The notes under the pieces are model-generated. The model worked only from the letters and a program-made list of their open reading frames with translations, searched no databases and had not been told where the DNA came from. Below are positions 16,528 to 19,778 of a DNA stretch of 19,778 nt, piece after piece. Origin of the DNA: Pseudomonadota bacterium (GTDB lineage: Bacteria; Pseudomonadota; Gammaproteobacteria; Xanthomonadales; Xanthomonadaceae); NCBI GenBank assembly GCA_023386795.1, contig JAEWJB010000032.1:1-19778 (forward strand). Reading direction: 5' to 3'. Positions within the stretch are counted from its first letter, which is position 1. Every line of letters begins with the position of its first letter. The position numbers were made by a program, and so were the translations under genes.

Positions 16528-17901
16528 TCAGGGCGTGGCGGTCCGGCCTTCGCCCGGTGTGTCCGCGCGGCGCTCGGCCGGCAGCTTCTCGGCCTCGCGC
16601 AACAAGCGCCATGCGCCGAACGTCATTCCGCAGGCCGCCACCAGGCCGCCACCGAACAGCACGTGCGGCCCGAAGGCCGAGAGCAGCTTGTGCACCCAGG
16701 CGAAGGTCAGGTCGCCGCCGCGGTAGATCACCGTGTCGATCGCCGCGCCGGCCTTGTAGCGCCATTCGCGGTCCACCCGCGTGTAGATCGTCTCGCGCGC
16801 CGGCTTGGCCAGCGAGAACTCGCTGGCGCGCGTCACCACCTGCACCACCGCCACCATCATGGGCAACGGCGAGGCCGCCAGGATCGAGTAACCGATGATG
16901 ACCGCCACGCCCGGGATCAGCAGCGCCGGCGCGATGCCATAGCGCGACAGCAGCAGGCGGGTGAAAAACACCTGCACCAGCAGCGTGAGTGCGTTCACCG
17001 CCAGGTCGATGCCGGCGTAATACGCGGTGCTGGAGGCCGGGTCGGTGAACAGCCGGCGCACGATCGCCGCCTGCTCGTTGTACAGCAGCGTGCCGATGCC
17101 CACGCCAAACAGCACCATGATCGCCAGCCAGCGCAGCAGCGGCTCGCGCACGATGAGCTGCAGGCCCGCCAGCACGCCGCCGCCCATCGGCACCTCGCCA
17201 CTGGCCAGCTGCTGCGCCCGCTCGCGCTGCACCGCCCACAGGCGCAGGCGCAGCAGGCAGACCATGCACACGCACAGGAAGCCGGCAGAGATCAGCATCA
17301 GGTGGGCAATGCCGATGCGCTCGACCAGGGTGCGGGTGAGGATAGGCCCGAGGAAAGCGCCCAGCGTGCCGGCCGCACCGATGTACCCGTAGTAGGCCTT
17401 GGCCTCGGTGTTGCTGAAGACATCGGCCATGAAGCTCCAGAACACCGCCACCGCGAACAGGTTGAACACGGTGATCCACAGGAAGAACGCCATGCCGCGC
17501 CCGGGCACCCCGCTGTCGAAGAGCACGTAGAACACCAGCAGGGTGAAGATGAAGAACCCATACACCACCGGCAGGAACACCCGGCGCGGGTAGCGGCTGA
17601 CCAGTGCGCCATACAGGGGCTGGAGCACCAGCATGATCAGGAAGGTGCAGGTGAACAGCACCTGCAGGGTGAAATCCTTCAGCGGCATGCCGTGAGCGCC
17701 GAAGAACTCGATCATCGCCCGGGGAAACACTGCCTCCACGTCGGCCGAGGCGCTCATCGCCTCGCGCACGGGCCGCAGCACGTAGTAGCCGCTGAGCAGG
17801 CAGAAGAAGTACACGAACGACCACCACAGCGCCGGCGAACCCCGCAACGCATTGCGGAACCGGCCCACGGCGCCGGGTGCCCCGGAGGTTGCCGCGCTCA
17901 T
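16528..17901 (-). CDS. MFS-type transporter, Npt/TLC nucleotide-transporter-like
   Basis: Inner-membrane protein of 457 residues with about 12 hydrophobic segments. The first helix ends in 'YFFCLLSGYYVLRPVREAMSA', and the C-terminal half contains 'ARETIYTRVDREWRYKAGAA' followed by 'IDTVIYRGGD' (about residues 367-396). These features resemble the bacterial Npt1/Npt2 (ATP/ADP translocase-related) transporters more than drug-efflux MFS proteins. Nucleotide exchange is known from intracellular parasites; in free-living bacteria the substrate of these homologues is unproven, so this is a family call only. Start ATG 17901 is used; GTG codons at 17907 and 17913 are in frame, and none has a clear Shine-Dalgarno sequence. 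The C-terminal tail ('ERRADTPGEGRTATP') is polar and cytoplasmic. Divergent from the GMC dehydrogenase gene. Confidence 0.83.
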   Translation of the reverse strand: MSAATSGAPGAVGRFRNALRGSPALWWSFVYFFCLLSGYYVLRPVREAMSASADVEAVFPRAMIEFFGAHGMPLKDFTLQVLFTCTFLIMLVLQPLYGALVSRYPRRVFLPVVYGFFIFTLLVFYVLFDSGVPGRGMAFFLWITVFNLFAVAVFWSFMADVFSNTEAKAYYGYIGAAGTLGAFLGPILTRTLVERIGIAHLMLISAGFLCVCMVCLLRLRLWAVQRERAQQLASGEVPMGGGVLAGLQLIVREPLLRWLAIMVLFGVGIGTLLYNEQAAIVRRLFTDPASSTAYYAGIDLAVNALTLLVQVFFTRLLLSRYGIAPALLIPGVAVIIGYSILAASPLPMMVAVVQVVTRASEFSLAKPARETIYTRVDREWRYKAGAAIDTVIYRGGDLTFAWVHKLLSAFGPHVLFGGGLVAACGMTFGAWRLLREAEKLPAERRADTPGEGRTATP

Positions 17902-18024
17902 GGGCACCGGCACGAGGACGTGCCCGGGTGGCGGAGGAACATGCTGGGACTCCGGGGGGAGGTGAAAGCGCGCAAGTTAGCCGATGCCCCGCCGCGCCGC
18001 CAGTTCCGCCGGCATGACAGCGCG

Positions 18025-18053
18025 TTGCCGGCACGCGCCCTGCTGCCTATGCT
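18025..18053 (+). promoter_or_regulatory. sigma70-like promoter of the GMC oxidoreductase gene
   Basis: TTGCCG (18025-18030), 17 bases, TATGCT (18048-18053) in the 182-base divergent region between the transporter and dehydrogenase genes. The predicted start near 18060 would give a leader of about 24 bases that contains the Shine-Dalgarno sequence. Nothing else distinct was seen in this region. Confidence 0.45.
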
Positions 18054-18072
18054 CGGCACACGCGAGTTCCGG

Positions 18073-18077
18073 GGAGG
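18073..18077 (+). promoter_or_regulatory. ribosome binding site fixing the GTG start of the GMC gene
   Basis: GGAGG within GGGGAGGGA, 6 bases before GTG 18084. An ATG at 18080 is out of frame and too close to the site, so GTG is the start. Confidence 0.75.
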
Positions 18078-18083
18078 GAATGC

Positions 18084-19688
18084 GTGTACGACTACATCAT
18101 CGTGGGTGCCGGCTCGGCCGGTTGCGTGCTGGCCAACCGCCTCAGTGCCGATCCGCGCTATCGCGTGCTGCTCATCGAGGCCGGCCCGCGCGACTACCAC
18201 CCTTTCATCCACATGCCCGCTGGCCTGGCGCGCCTGGTCAACCAGCGCACGGTGAACTGGAACTACGACACCGAACCGCAGGCCGCCCTCGATGGGCGCC
18301 GCCTGTGGTGGCCACGCGGCAAGGTGCTCGGCGGCTCGAGCTCGATCAACGCCATGTGCTACACGCGCGGCGTGGCCGGCGACTACGACGACTGGGCGCG
18401 CGACGGGGCCGAAGGCTGGGACTGGGCCCGCGTGCTCCCCTACTTCCGCCGCAGCGAACACAACGAACACGGCGCTGACGCCCTGCACGGCGGCGACGGC
18501 CCGCTGCACGTCAGCGACCTTCGCCACCGCAACCCGCTCTCCGAAGCGTTCGTCACCGCCGGCGTGCAGGCCGGGCTGCGGGCCAACCATGACTTCAACG
18601 GCCCCGAGCAGGAAGGCGTGGGCTTCTACCAGGTCACCCAAAAGGACGGCGCGCGCTGCTCCTCGGCCGCCGCCTACCTGCGCCCCATCCGCGCCCGCCG
18701 CAACCTGCGCGTGGTGACCGGCGTGCAGGTGCACCGCGTGCTCATCGAAGGCGGCCGCGCCACCGGCGTGTGCTACGCGCGGCGCGGCGTCGCCACCACC
18801 GCCCGTGCCGCGCGCGAAGTGCTGCTGTGCGCCGGCGCGGTGAACTCGCCGCAGCTGCTGATGCTCTCCGGCCTGGGCCCGGCCGACCACCTTCGCGCGC
18901 AAGGCATCGCCGTGCATGCCGACCTCCCCGGCGTCGGCAACAACCTGCAGGACCACCTGGACATCTGCACCCTGTTCCACACCGTGCCGGGCGTGAGCTA
19001 CGACCGCAGCAATGAACTGGCGATCGCCTTCCACTACTTCCTGCGCGGCCACCAAGGCGCCGGCACCAGCAACATCGCCGAAGCCGGCGGCTTCCACCGC
19101 TCGCCACTGGCGCCGGACGAGCGAGCGGACATCCAACTGCATTTCGTGCCGGCGATGCTCGACAACCACGGCCGCCATCGCCTGCCCGGGGATGGCTACA
19201 CCTTGCACGCCTGCTTCCTGCGCCCGCGCAGCCGCGGCACGCTGCGCCTGCGCGATGCCAACCCGCTGAGCGCCCCGCTGATCGACCCGGCCTACCTGAG
19301 CGACGCAGAAGGCTTCGACCTGCGGATGATGCGGGAATGCGCGCGACTCTCGCGACGCATCCTGGCGCAGCCGGCCTTCGACGCCTGGCGCGGCGCCCCG
19401 ATCTTCCCCCCGCGCGACGACCTGGACGACGCCGGCCTGACGGACTTCATCCGCGCGAAGGCCGAAACCATCTACCACCCCGTCGGCACCTGCCGCATGG
19501 GCGCGCCGGACGACGACCACGCCGTCCTCGACCCGCACCTGCGGGTCAAGGGCGTGGATGCGCTGCGCGTGATCGATGCCTCGGCGATGCCGGCATTGCC
19601 GGGCGGCAACACCAATGCACCGGTGATCATGATGGCCGAACGCGCATCGGACCTGATCCTCAACGCCCCCGCACACCCGGCCCCCTGA
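18084..19688 (+). CDS. GMC-family FAD-dependent alcohol/choline dehydrogenase-like oxidoreductase
   Basis: Protein of 534 residues, a standard GMC length. The N-terminal FAD-binding Rossmann motif is GAGSAG (residues 8-13), followed by 'LLIEAGP'. GMC signature 1 is 'GKVLGGSSSIN' and signature 2 is 'GAVNSPQLLMLSGLG'. The C-terminal catalytic pair is H465 ('YHPVGTCRMG') and N511 ('GGNTNAPVIMMAERASDLI'), as in choline and alcohol dehydrogenases. There is no signal peptide, so it is probably cytoplasmic or peripherally membrane-bound, passing electrons to a quinone. It resembles AlkJ and BetA equally, and without betB, betI or an alk cluster nearby the substrate stays open (primary alcohol, choline or polyol). 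The start is GTG with a good ribosome site. No terminator is visible after the stop before the degraded end of the window. Confidence 0.93.
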   Translation: MYDYIIVGAGSAGCVLANRLSADPRYRVLLIEAGPRDYHPFIHMPAGLARLVNQRTVNWNYDTEPQAALDGRRLWWPRGKVLGGSSSINAMCYTRGVAGDYDDWARDGAEGWDWARVLPYFRRSEHNEHGADALHGGDGPLHVSDLRHRNPLSEAFVTAGVQAGLRANHDFNGPEQEGVGFYQVTQKDGARCSSAAAYLRPIRARRNLRVVTGVQVHRVLIEGGRATGVCYARRGVATTARAAREVLLCAGAVNSPQLLMLSGLGPADHLRAQGIAVHADLPGVGNNLQDHLDICTLFHTVPGVSYDRSNELAIAFHYFLRGHQGAGTSNIAEAGGFHRSPLAPDERADIQLHFVPAMLDNHGRHRLPGDGYTLHACFLRPRSRGTLRLRDANPLSAPLIDPAYLSDAEGFDLRMMRECARLSRRILAQPAFDAWRGAPIFPPRDDLDDAGLTDFIRAKAETIYHPVGTCRMGAPDDDHAVLDPHLRVKGVDALRVIDASAMPALPGGNTNAPVIMMAERASDLILNAPAHPAP

Positions 19689-19752
19689 TCCACTAGCAGC
19701 CACCGCGGCCTTGGTGCTCTGCATTCCCGTCCATCCAGATCCATTGGGTCGT

Positions 19753-19778
19753 GGGGGGGGGGGGGCCCCAGGGGGGCG
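19753..19778. other. poly-G-rich tail, probable contig-end artefact
   Basis: Thirteen G in a row (19753-19765), then CCCCA and six more G at the very end of the window. Such a run is unlike anything else in the 19.7 kb and is typical of low-quality read ends in two-colour sequencing. The 60 or so bases before it (19689-19752) show no gene or terminator. Confidence 0.6.

Noticed and set aside
16471..18255. 594-codon + strand frame across the transporter gene
   Set aside because: The product is mostly His/Gln/Arg/Ala repeats, the usual result of reading a membrane-protein gene backwards. It also runs into the GMC gene out of frame.

Overview
The window is GC-rich, densely packed chromosomal DNA from a Gram-negative gammaproteobacterium, most likely of the Xanthomonadaceae/Lysobacteraceae (Stenotrophomonas, Pseudoxanthomonas, Luteimonas or Lysobacter type). 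This placement is an inference. It rests on the base composition, the large TonB-dependent receptor with an 'RIEVTGSR' N-terminal motif and terminal Phe, the membrane-anchored FadE with its C-terminal extension, and the mix of RF3, Hsp33, MtgA and AsmA housekeeping genes. No rRNA, tRNA, CRISPR array, insertion sequence, phage gene or integrase was seen. No gene-free stretch exceeds 300 bases; the longest is 266 bases, upstream of the receptor gene.

Left part (1-6260): the 3' part of prfC (release factor 3), a hemolysin III/PAQR-type membrane protein and an AsmA-family protein lie on the + strand. They converge, with only 3 bases between stop codons, on a minus-strand envelope operon. That operon runs mtgA (peptidoglycan glycosyltransferase), a GtrB/DPM1-like polyprenyl-phosphate glycosyltransferase and a two-CBS-domain protein; the last two genes overlap by 41 bases.

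Middle part (6344-11330): hslO (Hsp33 redox chaperone) is divergent from mtgA. It is followed by an exported protein of unknown function with its own promoter and terminator, then a 923-residue TonB-dependent receptor. The receptor gene ends at a strong bidirectional terminator.

Lipid region (11382-16070): a TetR-family regulator is divergent from an alpha/beta hydrolase, which overlaps fadE (acyl-CoA dehydrogenase) at ATGA. A DUF4442 hotdog-type protein follows. The divergent intergenic region carries a perfect 18-bp palindrome covering the -10 element of a good sigma70-like promoter, and the hydrolase start codon lies at the predicted transcription start. This looks like a self-contained, repressor-controlled fatty-acyl catabolism unit.

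Right part (16100-19778): a DUF1304 small membrane protein and an MFS-type transporter resembling the Npt/TLC nucleotide-transporter group lie on the minus strand, separated by a perfect 26-bp palindrome. A GMC-family (choline/alcohol dehydrogenase-like) flavoprotein gene follows on the + strand. The last ~30 bases are a poly-G-rich tail that looks like a contig-end artefact.

Most of the window is ordinary conserved chromosome. The most informative signals are the TetR operator and apparently leaderless hydrolase gene, the intercistronic palindrome, the receptor's four close cysteine pairs and leader structure, and the Npt-like transporter. I found no clear evidence of a wholly new system.
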